A DNA stretch of 63,421 nucleotides from Zygnema cylindricum (taxonomy: Eukaryota; Streptophyta; Zygnematophyceae; Zygnematales; Zygnemataceae): positions 192,941-256,361 of the forward strand of contig JBBHKE010001106.1 in the NCBI GenBank assembly GCA_037447655.1. Reading direction: 5' to 3'. Within the stretch, counting starts at the first letter, position 1; each line of letters starts with the position of its first letter. A program made the translations under genes and the position numbers. Shown here in pieces: positions 35,311 to 45,501 of this stretch. The notes under the pieces are model-generated. The model had not been told where the DNA came from and did not search any database. It saw only the letters and a list, made by a program, of their open reading frames with translations.

Positions 35311-35458
35311 TAAAACTTTTGCACGAGCTTTGTCTTCTGTATATCTTCTCATCTGTCTAAGGTAGCCATGGTTGCCTGTTAATTCTCAGTGACTACGACA
35401 AGTATGAGAACTGCAAGACTAAACAAAAAGGTAGAATACAAAATATCATTTTTCAACA

Positions 35459-35470
35459 CTCCCCTTATTT
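35459..35470 (-). other. Polypurine tract of copia B
   Basis: Minus-strand AAATAAGGGGAG directly before the 3' LTR. Confidence 0.85.
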
Positions 35471-35488
35471 TCTAGTCTATCTTTTCTT

Positions 35489-36040
35489 TCAGTCAAACTT
35501 CTCCCTACAAAAAGTTAACTTGGGAGAAGGAACTTGCTTAGTCATCATATCTGCTACCATCTCTCTATCCGGTCTATATTCCAAACAAATTATTTTATTC
35601 TCAACTTTCTCTCTAACAAAGCTCAAACGAATATCCATATACTTTGCTTTAAAGTGATGCTTAGGATTTGCTGCAATTGCAATCGCAGCTTGATTGTCAC
35701 AAAATATCTTTTGCACTCCACTCTTCATATATCCCAGTTCTTGAAGCAAAGATTTCACCCACATCAATTTTTTCACAGCCGAACAAGAAGCCATATACTC
35801 AGCCTCCATGGTGGACTGAGCAATCACCTTTTGCTGCTTGCTGCTCCAACAGCAAGCCCTATTCCCAACATACAACACATACCCCGAAGTACACCTTCTC
35901 ATCGGAGCATCCCCATAACTGGCATCACTCCAAGTGGTGATGTCAGTATTATCCCCTCCCAAATGCAACCACAAATCTCTTGTTCCTATCAAGTACCGCA
36001 TGACCCTTTTGACCGCATGACCCTTTTGGCCGCTTCCCAA
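35489..36040 (-). pseudogene. Copia B RNase H
   Basis: Contains [29 protein letters not shown] and DNQAAIAIAANPKHH, ending at a stop 30 nt before the LTR. A short duplication around 36000-36025 (GACCCTTTTGACCGCATGAC) puts it out of frame with the RT upstream. Confidence 0.85.
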
Positions 36041-37461
36041 TCTTTCTTCCTAGGATCATTCAGACTCCTACTTAATACTCCCACAGTTGCTACAATATCA
36101 GGACGAGTATAGTTCATAAAATAGATCAAACTACCGACAACCTGTCTGTACGGAATAGTTTGCATGAACTTGCTTTCCTCAGGTCCTAACTCATTATCCA
36201 AGATCAAGACTCCCTCTTCTGAGCTCCTTTCATTACCCTTCTTTAAGTCCATGGGAGTCGTGCAACTATTTCCTTTATCCATCTGAAATTTTTCAAGCAT
36301 ATTCCCTATTGTTTCCTTTTGAGTTAGTCTAATTGTTTTCTTCTCTCTTTCTCTTTCCATCTGAATTCCCAAAATGTACTTTGCCTCTCCCAAGTCCTTC
36401 ATTTCAAATCTACTCTTTAGATCCTTTTTCAGCCTATTAATTTTCACCATTGATTTACTCAAAACAAGCAAATCATCCACATAGATAGCAATGAAAATTA
36501 TACCTTCCTCATCCTGAAACAGATAGATGGAATGATCCGAACTGATTCGGATACATCCCAAACTCGTCAAAAACTCGTCCAACTTCTTGTTCCATTGACG
36601 TGGAGCTTGCTTTAGTCCATGAAGAGACTTTATCAATCTGCACACCTTACTTTCTTCTCCCTTTTCAACAAATCCTTTCGGCTGTCGCATGAAGATCTCT
36701 TCTTCTAATTCCCCGTGTAAGAAAGCGGTTTTGATGTCCATCTGGTGTACTTCCATGTCTTCCGCTGCCGCTAAACTAAGTAGAATCCGGACGGAGGGAA
36801 ATCTAACAACCGGAGCGAAGGTCTCCTCATAATCAATTCCCTCCTTTTGTGTGAACCCCTTTGCCACTAATCTGGCTTTGTATCGCTCAATGGTGTTATC
36901 GCGATTGAGTTTCAACTTAAATACCCACTTACATCCTATCGGCTTTCTGTCCGGAGGGCAATCCACCAACTCCCATGTGTTTGCTCCCAAAATGGAAGCC
37001 ATCTCATCATTAATGGCTGTCACCCATCTACTACTTTCCGGACTATTAATTGCCTCTGAGTAAGTATGGGGTTCGCTAAATTGTGACATCTTAGTTACCT
37101 TGTTGTTCACTTGCCTCTCTTGAAGTCTCTTGCTACTTCTCCTTCCTTCTTCAAACTCTGATGCTGAGATGGAGGGCAATCTCGGATTTCTCCGATTGAC
37201 TTCATCTTCTCCCCTATCCGTGGAGTCCATCTCCGGACGTTCATCATCTGTTTCCTGTCTTTCCTCGGGTTGAATTGGAAGTAGTGTCTCTAAGAGAGGA
37301 TCACTCTCGATCAGATTTTTCTCTTTCTCTGCAAGGTCAGGCTGAACCGGAGTTCGGTTAGAAGAATCTGAATCTAGCTCAATTTTTGATTCAATTCTAA
37401 TTTTGACTGGTTTAGTGTACTTAAAGGGATCTATGGATTTTCCTTCGTCCATAACTACCAA
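35989..37461 (-). CDS. Copia B reverse transcriptase segment (open 490 codons)
   Basis: Covers the linker after integrase (acidic, Ser-rich), then the complete [62 protein letters not shown] with the intact YVDD catalytic box, and the conserved SLIYFMNYTRPD block. The frame is lost at the entry to RNase H. High similarity to B2 suggests a recent common source. Confidence 0.85.
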   Translation of the reverse strand: MVVMDEGKSIDPFKYTKPVKIRIESKIELDSDSSNRTPVQPDLAEKEKNLIESDPLLETLLPIQPEERQETDDERPEMDSTDRGEDEVNRRNPRLPSISASEFEEGRRSSKRLQERQVNNKVTKMSQFSEPHTYSEAINSPESSRWVTAINDEMASILGANTWELVDCPPDRKPIGCKWVFKLKLNRDNTIERYKARLVAKGFTQKEGIDYEETFAPVVRFPSVRILLSLAAAEDMEVHQMDIKTAFLHGELEEEIFMRQPKGFVEKGEESKVCRLIKSLHGLKQAPRQWNKKLDEFLTSLGCIRISSDHSIYLFQDEEGIIFIAIYVDDLLVLSKSMVKINRLKKDLKSRFEMKDLGEAKYILGIQMEREREKKTIRLTQKETIGNMLEKFQMDKGNSCTTPMDLKKGNERSSEEGVLILDNELGPEESKFMQTIPYRQVVGSLIYFMNYTRPDIVATVGVLSRSLNDPRKKDWEAAKRVMRSKGSCGT

Positions 37462-37562
37462 GTGTTTTACTAGAATTATGTCTTCTCTTCCGAGATCATA
37501 AACTCTATACCCCTTTACATTTTCATCATACCCAAGTAAGTATCCCGGCTTTCCTCTAGCAT

Positions 37563-38648
37563 CTAACTTCCAATCAGATTTTTTTGACTTCCAAACACCT
37601 TTAAGTGTGAAATATCAGGTTTTCTCCCGGTCCATCTTTCATAAGGTGTTTGGCCTTTTACGGCCGAGGTAAGGACTCTATTTTTGAGATAGTTAGCACA
37701 ATTCATAGCCTCTGCCCAAAAACTTTTCCTTATCTTTTTATCTGTCAACATACTACGAGCACTATCACTTAATGTCTGATTTAGTCTCTCGGCTACACCG
37801 TTTTGTTCTGGATTCTTTGGGACAGTCTTTTGGTGTTGAACCCCTTCCTCTTTCAAGTAATCCTCAAACTCATTAGAAGTGAATTCCCCCCCATTATCAC
37901 TTCTCACTCTCTTTATAGGTGTCTCATGAAGCTTTTCACTCCAAGCTTTATACTCCTTAAAATAAGTCGAAGCCTCAGATTTGTTTTTCAAGAAGTATAC
38001 TCTAGAGTATATTTACCAATCATCAGTGATAGTAAGCATAAATATTTTCCCTCCAACTGATGGCACTTTGGCCGGTCCCCATATGTCAGTATGAACCAAA
38101 TGTAAAACCATTTCACACTTATATGTTGCGGCTTTTGGAAAAGGCAATTTGTGGGCTTTTCCTTGAGCACACCCACTACAATCATCCAAAGTCTCATTAT
38201 CTCCAAAATACATGCCCTCAACTACACCCATTTTCTTCATTTTCTTCATTTTCTTCAATCTATCTAGATGCACATGTCCCAATCTTTTATGCCACATCAT
38301 CAAATCACTTACACCAGCATAGTAAACTCCCATCTTTCCATTACTCAAATTCAGCCTAAACATTCCTTGGCTACCCTTTTTAGCTGTGAAGTACACTTCA
38401 TCCTCATAGCTAGCAACAAAGACTCCCTTTTTAGTACTAGTCTCAAAACCCTTACCATCTAAGACTGACGTAGAGATAAGATTCAAGTTCAACTCTGGGA
38501 TAAAAAGAACATCAGAGAAAGTGACTATGGATGCCTTTCCATCAACTAAGACTCTCAAATCCAAAGATCCCAGTAAATTAGTGGTGACTATTCTCCCATC
38601 CCCGTACTCTATCTCTACAGTAGGGATCTTTCTCATTTTGGTAAACAA
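37563..38648 (-). pseudogene. Copia B integrase and end of protease
   Basis: Minus-strand order: MRKIPTVEIEYGDGR after a stop in the protease, integrase zinc finger MMWHKRLGHVHLD...CSGCAQGK, HTDIWGP, SDNGGEFTSNEF and EQNGVAERLNQT. A stop near 38011 and a frame change near 37600 break the frame. The protease DSGASMHMC lies around 38670 with its Cys codon followed by a TGA. Confidence 0.8.
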
Positions 38649-38703
38649 TGGTTTTTCTCAACACATATGCATAGAGGCTCCTGAATCAATAATCCATCCT
38701 TCT

Positions 38704-39342
38704 TCAAGAGCTTCTCTTACTACACCGAAAGCACACTTTTGCCTCCTGCTCCTCGTTGAGGAGGAGTTCTCCATCGTCCTCACCAGAGTCCTCTCCGATG
38801 ACTTGTGTTGCCACAAATGCCTTCATTTTCTTTGCGGCTGGTTTTCCGACATGTTCCTCCTTCAATCTCAGCTCTGTCATATTAGTACACTCTGCCATGT
38901 AATGTCCCGGCTTATTACAAAAGTGACAAAGCCCCTTCGGAGGCCTCGATCCAGATCCTTCCGATTGATTTCCTCTTCCTCCTCCACCAAAGTCTCCATA
39001 AGGTGTCTTGGAATCCTTATCTCCCTAATTAGTTCCAGCAGCCAACGCCTGAACACTCTTTCCTCCTCTCCGAATCTCAATTGTGTTTTCCCGAACCAAA
39101 ATCATTCCAACAACGGAGTTCCAGATTCATCGATGATCTGGCAAGTCTTGAACCCTGTTAACAATGTTTTTATAATCATCTGGGAGTTTCATTAATAAAG
39201 TATTCACCTTCTCTTTCTCGGTCTCCCTTTTCCCTGCACTCTCGAACTCCATAAATAACCCGGCCAAGTCATTACAAAAATCTAACATCTTTCCCCCTTT
39301 GTACACATATGTCTATACCTTCTGACCTGCCAGCTTCTGTTG
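38704..39342 (-). pseudogene. Copia B gag C-terminus with zinc knuckle
   Basis: Reads GLCHFCNKPGHYMAEC (knuckle) followed by the KAFVATQVIGEDSGEDD linker. Upstream segments with NIVNRVQDLPDH and MKLPDDYKN are recognisable but separated by several stops. Confidence 0.75.
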
Positions 39343-39813
39343 TTAAATCGTACCACTCTTGTAAATGCTGACAAGAGCCTCCCACAACTCGTTCGCGCTG
39401 TCCACATTAAGATGAGGTGTAGCCACTGCTTGGTTGAGACGCCCGAGAATAAAATGAGTGGCCACGGTATTGTTGAAATCCCAGATTACACTATCATTAG
39501 CCTCGGTTTTCTGAACATCTGCAGCCAAAACCGATCCAGTAGGCATCGGTGTGAGTTTCTCCTTCCCCTTCTCCTTCCCTATGTCCGACACGATGCTTTC
39601 TCCAACATCCTCTTCCACCTCTGCCCCCGCAGATCCTCTTGTGAACCGCGATCCTTCAAACCCTGGTGGAACTCCCAATTTTGTGGATGGCCGACGCACA
39701 CGACCACTCACAATGCCCCATAGTCGTTTTTCAACCAGTGCACCCCTTATCATGGTTTCCCAATAAATGAACCCTGTTCCATTAAAAATGGGCACCCTAG
39801 AGGGTGGGCCCAT
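39343..39813 (-). CDS. Copia B gag N-terminal part, ATG inside the primer site
   Basis: Starts MGPPSRVPIFNGTGFIYWE at 39813, where the ATG is within GGTTATGGGCCCACC. In this element an in-frame TAA upstream in the LTR leaves this as the first ATG. The remainder matches element C gag (PGFEGSRF, VIWDFNNTVATHFILGRL) and stops after YKSGTI. Confidence 0.75.
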   Translation of the reverse strand: MGPPSRVPIFNGTGFIYWETMIRGALVEKRLWGIVSGRVRRPSTKLGVPPGFEGSRFTRGSAGAEVEEDVGESIVSDIGKEKGKEKLTPMPTGSVLAADVQKTEANDSVIWDFNNTVATHFILGRLNQAVATPHLNVDSANELWEALVSIYKSGTI

Positions 39814-39817
39814 AACC
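39803..39817 (-). promoter_or_regulatory. Primer binding site for half-tRNA initiator Met, copia B
   Basis: Same 15-mer as in element C, 8 nt after the LTR terminus GGTCACA. Complementary to the initiator tRNA-Met anticodon arm. Confidence 0.75.
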
Positions 39818-39825
39818 TGAAATTC

Positions 39826-40808
39826 TGTGACCTCGATTGGTCCACAAAATGTCCAGCTTATATGAAGCCTCTAGGATAATAATTCCAGTTTTGACTTTGG
39901 AAATGAATATGTGTCACCTTGGCGTGCAAAAACTCTGACCGACTACACCCCTGTATAGTTTGGACTGCCTTGAGTCCGCAGCAAAAAGAATCACTGAATT
40001 TGCTCACCCGAGCATTGAGTTATGGTTGTTGAAAGACAACATATTTATACAGATGGCCTCTGGGAGAGAGGACTTTCAAAATTTTGTCTAAGTCTTGAAA
40101 AACCTCACTAATAGCTACTCTAAACCAATCAAAATAAAGTACTCTAATTGTTGTACATACATAGTACACCAGCCGCTACTGTCCCTTTTCTCTTCCGGCA
40201 TCCTATAGGATGATGCCACGTGTCGTTTCCTCCCATTTCAACGAACTGCTCCCAGATAATTGTTCCGGCATACCGGCACTCACGCCTGCCGTCCGTTCTT
40301 TTTCGGCGATCAATTTCACGTGTTCGATCTGACGACGCGTCGAATAAATGTTAACCGTTGAAAATCACCGGTCAATATTCCGTGTTGACCGTTGAATTTC
40401 GACGGTCAACATTTCGTGTTGACCGTTTGAAATTCCTTCTTCCTTTGCGAGCCGTCTATCGCGACATTTAATTTCGTCCGTCATATCAAATATTTGTTTC
40501 CTTTATTTCGTGCGGTACCACACGTTTTATGTTTCGTTTCGTTACGTAAGTCGTTACAAGGAATATGTCGCTCTGTCATATTTAAATTCTTACCAAATAC
40601 ATCGCGTGTAACGTTTCATCAAGACCTAACGGATAAGGTGTGAAACTATTTGTACGATCTTCGTCCAAAGGTTACAAGATCAAATTCTGTCTAGGTAACG
40701 TAACTTTTGCAGGAGCCTTGTCTTCTGCCCATCGTCTCATCTGCCTGAGGCTGCCATGGTTGCCTGTCTATTCTCATTGACTACGACAAGTGAAAGCTGC
40801 AGGATCCT
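39826..40808 (-). repeat. 5' LTR of copia B (truncated at its start)
   Basis: Matches the 3' LTR from its GGTCACA end through the W-box block (about 40350-40430) and the tRNA-like segment (40620-40705), up to GACTACGACAAGT. It then breaks into element B2, so the first roughly 50 nt of the LTR are missing. Confidence 0.85.
40620..40705 (+). other. tRNA-like segment in 5' LTR B, antisense to the element
   Basis: TAACGGATAAGGTG (D-arm-like) and ACAAGATCAAATTCTGT (T-arm-like, one weak pair). More degraded than the copy in the 3' LTR. Confidence 0.45.
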
Positions 40809-41617
40809 TTAATGCTTTGCTTTAAAGTGATGCTTAGGATTTGTTGCATTGCAATCGCAGCTTGATTGTCATAAAATATCTTTTGCACTCCACTCTTCAT
40901 ATATCCCAGTTCTTGAAACAAAGATTTCACCCACATCAATTCTTTCACAGTCGAACAAGGGGCCATATACTCAGCCTCCATGGTGGACTGAGCAATCACC
41001 TTTTGTTGCTTGCTGCTCCAACAGCAAGCCCAATTCCCAACATACAACACATACCCAGATGTACACCTTCTCATCAGAGTATCCCCATAACTGGCATCAC
41101 TCCAAGTGGTGATGTCAGTATTATCCCCTCCCAAATGCAACCACAAATCTCTTGTTCCTACCAAGTACTGCATGACCCTTTTGGCCGCTTCCCAATCTTT
41201 CTTCCTAGGATCATTTAGACTCCTACTTAATACTCCCACAGCTGCTGCAATATCAAGACGAGTAGAGTTCATAAAATAGATCAAACTACCTACAACCTGC
41301 CAGTACGGAATAGTTTGCATGAACTTGCTTTCCTCATGTCCTAACTCATTATCCAAGATCAAGGCTCCCTCTTCTGAGCTCCCCTCATTACCCTTCTTTA
41401 AGTCCATGGGAGTCGTGCAATTATTTGCGTTTTCCATCTGAAATTTTTCAAGCATATTCCCTATTGCTTCTTTTTGAGTTAGTCTAATTGTTTTCTTCTC
41501 TCTATCTCTTTCCATCTGAATTCCCAAAATGTACTTTGCCTCTCCCAAGTCCTTCATTTTAAATCTATTCTTTAGATCCTTTTTCAGCCTATTAATTTTC
41601 ACCATTGATTTACTCAA
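40809..41617 (-). pseudogene. Copia B2 RT C-terminus and RNase H, 3'-truncated
   Basis: Continues the RT after YVDDLLV with a one-base frame change at about 41615, then [29 protein letters not shown] and EAEYMAPCST. RNase H ends early, where the fragment breaks. Confidence 0.8.
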
Positions 41618-43656
41618 ACAAGCAAATCATCCACATAGATAGCAATGAAAATTATACCTTCCTCATCTTGAAATAGATAGATGGAATGATCCGAATTGAT
41701 TCGGATATATCCCAAACTCGTCAAAAACTCGTCCAACTTCTTGTTCCATTGACGTGGAGCTTGCTTTAGTCCATAAAGAGACTTTATCAATCTGCACACC
41801 TTACTTTTTTCTCCCTTTTCAACAAATACTTCCCACTGTCGCATGAAGATCTCTTCTTCTAATCCCCCCTGTAAGAAAGCGGTTTTGATATCCATCTGGT
41901 GCACTTCCATGTCTTCCGCTGCCGCTAAACTAAGTTGAATCCGGACGAAGGGAAATCTAACAACTGGAGCGATGGTCTCCTCATAATCAATCCCCTCCTT
42001 CTGTGTGAACCCCTTTGCCACTAATCTGGCTTTGTATCGCTCAATGGTGTTATAGGGATTGAGTTTCAACTTAAATACCCACTTACATCCTATCGGCTTT
42101 CTGTCCGGAGGACAATTCACCAACTCCCATGTGTTTGCTTCCATAATGGAAGCCATCTCATCATTAATGGCTGTCACCCATCTACTACTTTTCGGACTAT
42201 TAATTGCCTCTGAGTAAGTCTGGGGTTCGCTAAAATGTGACATCTTAGTTACCTTATTGTTCACTTGCCTCTCTTGAAGTCTCTTGCTACTTCTCCTTCC
42301 TCCTTCAAACTCTGTTGCTGGGATGGAGGGTAATCTCGGATTTCTCCGAACGACTTCATCTTCTCCCCTATCCGTGGAGTCCATCTCCGGACGTTCATCA
42401 TCTGTTTCCTGTTTTTCCTCGGGTTGAATTGGAAGTAGTGTCTCTAAGAGAGGATCACTCCCGATCAGATTTTTCTCTTCCTCTGCAAGGTCAGGCTGAA
42501 CCGGAGTTTGGTTAGAAGAATCTGAATCTAACTCAATTTCTGATTCAATTCTAATTTTGACCGGTTTAGTGTACTTAAAGGGATCTATGGACTTTCCTTC
42601 GTCCATAACTACCAAGTGTTTTACTAGAATTATGTCTTCTCTTCCGAGATCATAAACTCTATACCCCTTTACATTTTCATCATACCCAAGTAAGTATCCT
42701 GGCTTTCCTCTAGCTTCTAACTTCCAATCAGATTTTTCTGTGTTTAGACTAAACACTTGACTTCCAAACACCTTTAAGTGTAAAATATCAGGTTTTCTCC
42801 CGGTCCATCTTTCATAAGGTGTTTGGCCTTTTATGGCCGAGGTAAGGACTCTAATTTTGAGATAGTTAGCACAATTTATAGCCTCTGCCCAAAAACTTTT
42901 CCTTATCTTTTTATCTGTCAACATACTACGAGCACTATCACTTAATGTCCGATTTAGTCTCTCGGCTACACCGTTTTGTTTTGGATTCTTTGGGACAGTC
43001 TTTTGATGTTGAACCCCTTCCTCTTTCAAGTAATCCTCAAACTCATTAGAAGTGAATTCCCCCCCATTATCACTTCTCACTCTCTTTATAGGTGTCTCAT
43101 GAAGCTTTTCACTCCAAGCTTTATACTCCTTAAAATAAGCCGAAGCCTTAGATTTGTTTTTCAATAAGCATACTAAAGAGTATCTAGACCAATCATCAGT
43201 GATAGTAAGCATAAATCTTTTCCCTCCAATTGATGGCACTTTGGCGGGTCCCCATATGTCAGTGTGAACCAAATCTAAAACCTTTTCACTCTTATATGTT
43301 GCGGCTTTTGGAAAAGGCAATCTGTGGGCTTTTCCTTGAGCACATTCACTACAATCATCGAAAGTCTCATTATCTCCAAAGTGTATGCCCTCAACTACAC
43401 CCATTTTCTTCATTTCCTTCAATCTATCTAGATGCACATGTCCCAATCTTTTATGCCACATCATCAAATCACTTACACCAGCATAGTAAACTCCCGTCTT
43501 TCCATTACTCAAATTCAGCCTAAACATTCCTTGGCTACCCTTTTCAGTTGTGAAGTACACTTCATCCTCATAGCTAGCAACAAAGACTCCCTTTTTAGTA
43601 CTAGTCTCAAAACCCTTATCATCTAAAACCGACGTAGAGATAAGATTCTTGTTCAA
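41614..43656 (-). CDS. Copia B2 integrase to reverse transcriptase, open 680 codons
   Basis: The longest intact retrotransposon frame in the window. It runs from the protease C-terminus through the integrase zinc finger (WHKRLGHVHLD...CSECAQGK), DDE core (HTDIWGP, SDNGGEFTSNEF, KQNGVAERLNRT), the GKPGYLLGYDEN module, the acidic linker and RT up to YVDDLLV. The first zinc-finger spacer reads CSEC instead of CSGC. The integrity implies recent activity of the family. Confidence 0.85.
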   Translation of the reverse strand: MNKNLISTSVLDDKGFETSTKKGVFVASYEDEVYFTTEKGSQGMFRLNLSNGKTGVYYAGVSDLMMWHKRLGHVHLDRLKEMKKMGVVEGIHFGDNETFDDCSECAQGKAHRLPFPKAATYKSEKVLDLVHTDIWGPAKVPSIGGKRFMLTITDDWSRYSLVCLLKNKSKASAYFKEYKAWSEKLHETPIKRVRSDNGGEFTSNEFEDYLKEEGVQHQKTVPKNPKQNGVAERLNRTLSDSARSMLTDKKIRKSFWAEAINCANYLKIRVLTSAIKGQTPYERWTGRKPDILHLKVFGSQVFSLNTEKSDWKLEARGKPGYLLGYDENVKGYRVYDLGREDIILVKHLVVMDEGKSIDPFKYTKPVKIRIESEIELDSDSSNQTPVQPDLAEEEKNLIGSDPLLETLLPIQPEEKQETDDERPEMDSTDRGEDEVVRRNPRLPSIPATEFEGGRRSSKRLQERQVNNKVTKMSHFSEPQTYSEAINSPKSSRWVTAINDEMASIMEANTWELVNCPPDRKPIGCKWVFKLKLNPYNTIERYKARLVAKGFTQKEGIDYEETIAPVVRFPFVRIQLSLAAAEDMEVHQMDIKTAFLQGGLEEEIFMRQWEVFVEKGEKSKVCRLIKSLYGLKQAPRQWNKKLDEFLTSLGYIRINSDHSIYLFQDEEGIIFIAIYVDDLLV

Positions 43657-43705
43657 CTCTGGGATAAAAAGAACATCAGAGAAAGTGACTATGGATGCCT
43701 TTCCA

Positions 43706-44480
43706 TCAACTAAGGGTGACTATTCTCCCATCCCCGTACTCTATCTCTCTCATTTTGGTAAACAATGGTTTTTCTCTACACATATGCATAGAGGCTCCTG
43801 AATAAATTATCCATCCTTCTTCTGGAGCTTCTCTTACTCCACCGAAAGCACACGTTTGCCTCCTTGGAATATCTAACTCACCTTTCACCTCCAGCTCCTC
43901 GTTGAGGAGGAGTTCTCCATCGTCCTCATCGGAGTCCTCTCCGATGACTTGTGTTGCCACAAATGCCTTCTTTTTCTTTGCGGCTGGTTTTTCGGCATGT
44001 TCCTCCTTCAATCTCAGCTTTGTTTAGTACACTCCGCCATGTAATGTCCCGACTTCTTACAAAAGTGATAAAGCCCCTTCGGAGGCCTCGATCCAGATCC
44101 TTCCGATTAATTTCCTCTTCCTCCTTCACCAAAGTTTCCATAAGGTTTCTTGGAATCCTTATCTCCCCAATTACCTCCTGCAGCCAACGCCTGAACATTC
44201 TTTCCTCCTCTCTGAATCTCAATTGTGTTTTCCTGAACCAAAATCATTCCCACAACAGAGTTCTAGATCCATCGATGATCTGGCAAGTCTTGAACCCTGT
44301 TAACAATGTTTTCATAATCATCTGGGAGTTTCATTAACAAAGTATTCACATTCTCTTTCTCGGTCTCCCTTTTCCCTGCACTCTCCAACTCCATAAATAA
44401 CCCGGCCAAGTCCTTACAAAAATCTAACATCTTTCCCCCTTTGTACACATATGCTTGTACATTCTGACCCGCCAGCTTCT
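43706..44480 (-). pseudogene. Copia B2 protease and gag remnant
   Basis: Contains a damaged protease (SGASMHMC with the preceding Asp replaced by Tyr), an internal deletion between MREIEYGDGR and the next block, the knuckle region in a shifted frame, and MKLPDDYENIVNRVQDLPDH. Truncated where hAT sequence starts. Confidence 0.75.
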
Positions 44481-45251
44481 GCGGGACGGCCGACACAAAG
44501 TACAACGGACGCAAATTATCATTTTGCGCGCCGCCGGAATCGAACGGACGACTTGGATACGAGCAGACGGTCAGCGTGAGCGCCGGCATCCCGGAATGGC
44601 TCTTTTGGCGGCTTATGCCAAAATAGCCGACACACTGACACGTGGCAGGTCTCTAGTAGTGGATCCCAAAAAGAAAGGGACAAAGCCATGGCGTCGGATG
44701 TGAAAGGTACATCGTTTTTTTAATCCGTACCAAAACCGTACAATTGAGTAAATAATGTATGGATCTTAACAAACGGTCAAGATGTTGCCGTCAGATTAGA
44801 ATGGACGTCAAAAAATTATGTCAATAAAATTCAAGATTTTCCAAATTAGAATTGATTGTGAAGTTGAGGAAAAATGTTCTCGTTCCACGTGTCGGGCACA
44901 CATATTTCACATGAACGGAAATCGGACAGACCTGCAAATTTCTAACATGTTTTTTGCAGGGAGAAAAAAAAAACACGAGATACTGAAGCTGCCCGGTAAT
45001 CATTTGAAAAAACTCATTGGCGGTCGATACTGTACCGTAGAGGAGCCTCACCGTATATTTATATGTACGGTCCGTACATATATCGCCGATAGTTATCAAT
45101 ATCGGTGTTATCGCCGATAAATAACGCGATATATTGGCGATATATCGCGATAATTTGAAATTCGATATATCGAAGCGATATATCGAATATCGGGTACCTG
45201 AAATTCGATATATATCGAATATCGGCAATGGGTCCTCGATACCCAACACTA
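44481..45251. mobile_element. hAT-type non-autonomous element, left-truncated copy
   Basis: Aligned to the elements at 45502 and 52081 from the internal block GACACAAAGTACAACGGACG to the right terminus CAACACTA. The left third is missing at the junction with copia B2. A small open frame at 44818-45120 is shared with the neighbouring copy but shows no known domain. Confidence 0.75.
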
Positions 45252-45501
45252 GAAAGCACACACCGACATTTGACTTAGCCGCAAAAATGGAATTTAATCG
45301 CGAACCGTTACACTGAACTTGGACACAAATTAAAGGACGACGTAACACATGTATAAAATCGCACGAAACGAAATAAACTTCGTACAAAATATAAAAGCGT
45401 ACCCGCGTATAAATATCAATGAAACTAAAATGACGCGTCGTCACGCGCGACCAAAATGAAGCCACACTATTTACGAATCAAAATTCTTACATTGAAAACG
45501 T
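45252..45501. other. Spacer between two hAT copies; nothing recognised
   Basis: AT-rich with ACGTAAC/CGCGTCGTCACGCGC words. No gene. Confidence 0.4.

Larger units (their letters stand above)
34329..35458 (-). repeat. 3' LTR of copia B (1130 bp)
   Basis: Reads TGTTGAAAAATGATA on the minus strand from 35458 and ends GGTCACA at 34329. Carries a G-box GCCACGTGGC (about 34725), a run of TTGACC/GGTCAA palindromes (34928-35000), and an antisense tRNA-like segment (35222-35310). Confidence 0.9.
34329..40808 (-). mobile_element. Ty1/copia retrotransposon B, minus strand
   Basis: 3' LTR 34329-35458, internal region 35459-39825, 5' LTR from 39826, truncated near 40808 by fusion to element B2. Gene order on the minus strand is gag, protease, integrase, RT, RNase H. 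Several stops and small frameshifts are present. The 3' LTR lies inside a gypsy gag, showing that B was a younger insertion. Confidence 0.9.
40809..44480 (-). mobile_element. Ty1/copia fragment B2 without LTRs
   Basis: An internal piece of a very close relative of B. It is cut in RNase H at 40809 (fused to LTR B) and in gag at 44480 (fused to an hAT element). Both edges are abrupt and fall at no LTR, so it was deleted or rearranged after insertion. An assembly chimera between near-identical copies is also possible. Confidence 0.8.
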
